Shown here in pieces: positions 5,938 to 6,166 of a stretch of 6,166 nt of DNA (position 1 is the stretch's first letter; each line of letters starts with the position of its first letter). The position numbers and the translations under genes were made by a program. Origin of the DNA: Mycobacterium sp. (GTDB taxonomy: Bacteria > Actinomycetota > Actinomycetes > Mycobacteriales > Mycobacteriaceae); the NCBI GenBank assembly GCA_028706695.1, contig JAQTVU010000113.1:1093-7258 (forward strand), read 5' to 3'. Under the pieces are notes generated by a model. It ran no database searches. It was given only the letters and a program-made list of their open reading frames with translations, and had not been told where the DNA came from.

Positions 5938-6166
5938 TCACTGGCGCAGGGTGGTGTGCGGGCTCTGGCCGTAGGTATGCCGGTAGAGCACCGCGAAGCG
6001 CCCGGTGTGGGCGAAGCCCCAGCGCTGCGCGATCTCGGTGACGGTGGTGGTGGCCCGCGAACCGGCGAGCAGCTCCTGATGGGCGCGGTGCAACCGAACC
6101 CGGCGCATGTATTCCGTCGGTGTGGTGTCCAGCTGGCGCCGGAACAGGTACTGCACCGCCCGGGGG
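5938..6166 (-). CDS. AraC-family transcriptional regulator, C-terminal DNA-binding part only
   Basis: The last 75 residues of a minus-strand protein whose 5' end lies beyond the right edge. The frame remains open to the edge (Pro-Arg-Ala-Val before QYLFRR), so the GTG at 6154-6156 is internal and not a start. The segment matches the AraC/XylS DNA-binding domain: the end of the first helix-turn-helix (RAVQYLFRRQLDTTPTEYMRRVRL), the linker helix (HRAHQELL), and the second helix-turn-helix (TVTEIAQRWGFAHTGRFAVLYRHTYGQSP). Such proteins bind target promoters as activators or repressors, usually with an N-terminal sensing domain, which is not visible here. It is convergent with the glycan operon, 33 bases from its end, and so probably a separate unit; nothing shows that it controls the operon. 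Confidence 0.88.
   Translation of the reverse strand, partial: PRAVQYLFRRQLDTTPTEYMRRVRLHRAHQELLAGSRATTTVTEIAQRWGFAHTGRFAVLYRHTYGQSPHTTLRQ

Noticed and set aside
6154..6156. GTG as start of a 72-residue minus-strand protein
   Set aside because: The frame continues to the window edge with residues that fit the AraC domain, and 72 residues would omit most of the first helix-turn-helix. The gene is truncated by the window.

Overview
The window is very GC-rich and almost wholly coding. Codons end overwhelmingly in G or C, genes sit end to end with 1-10 base overlaps, and start codons are a mix of ATG and GTG. With the style of the protein sequences and an AraC-type regulator at the right edge, this points to a high-GC actinobacterium, most plausibly a Mycobacterium or close relative. 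The genus is an inference; no rRNA or other marker is present.

Layout: six plus-strand genes form one apparent operon from base 1 to 5904. In order they are a GT9 (heptosyltransferase-like) glycosyltransferase cut by the left edge, a GmhA-type sedoheptulose-7-phosphate isomerase, a bifunctional HldE-type heptose kinase/adenylyltransferase, a short classical SDR oxidoreductase, a second complete GT9 glycosyltransferase, and a UDP-glucose 6-dehydrogenase-family enzyme. Neighbouring genes overlap by 4, 4, 10 and 4 bases, and one pair is separated by a single base, so translation is probably coupled throughout. After a 33-base gap with a small GC-rich hairpin, a minus-strand AraC-family regulator converges on the operon; only its C-terminal DNA-binding part lies in the window.

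How the genes fit together: GmhA makes D-glycero-D-manno-heptose 7-phosphate from sedoheptulose 7-phosphate. The HldE kinase domain makes the 1,7-bisphosphate, and its nucleotidyltransferase domain makes ADP-heptose after a phosphatase (GmhB, not seen here) removes the 7-phosphate. The two GT9 enzymes are the obvious candidates to use the activated heptose. The SDR may alter a sugar intermediate, and the dehydrogenase would supply a nucleotide-linked uronic acid. The window therefore looks like the central part of a locus for a heptose-containing, possibly uronic-acid-containing, glycan or glycoconjugate. This is notable because ADP-heptose chemistry is best known from Gram-negative lipopolysaccharide, and the final product here cannot be told from the sequence. 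There is no sign of RNA genes, mobile elements, CRISPR arrays or long repeats. The operon promoter, if there is one, lies left of the window.
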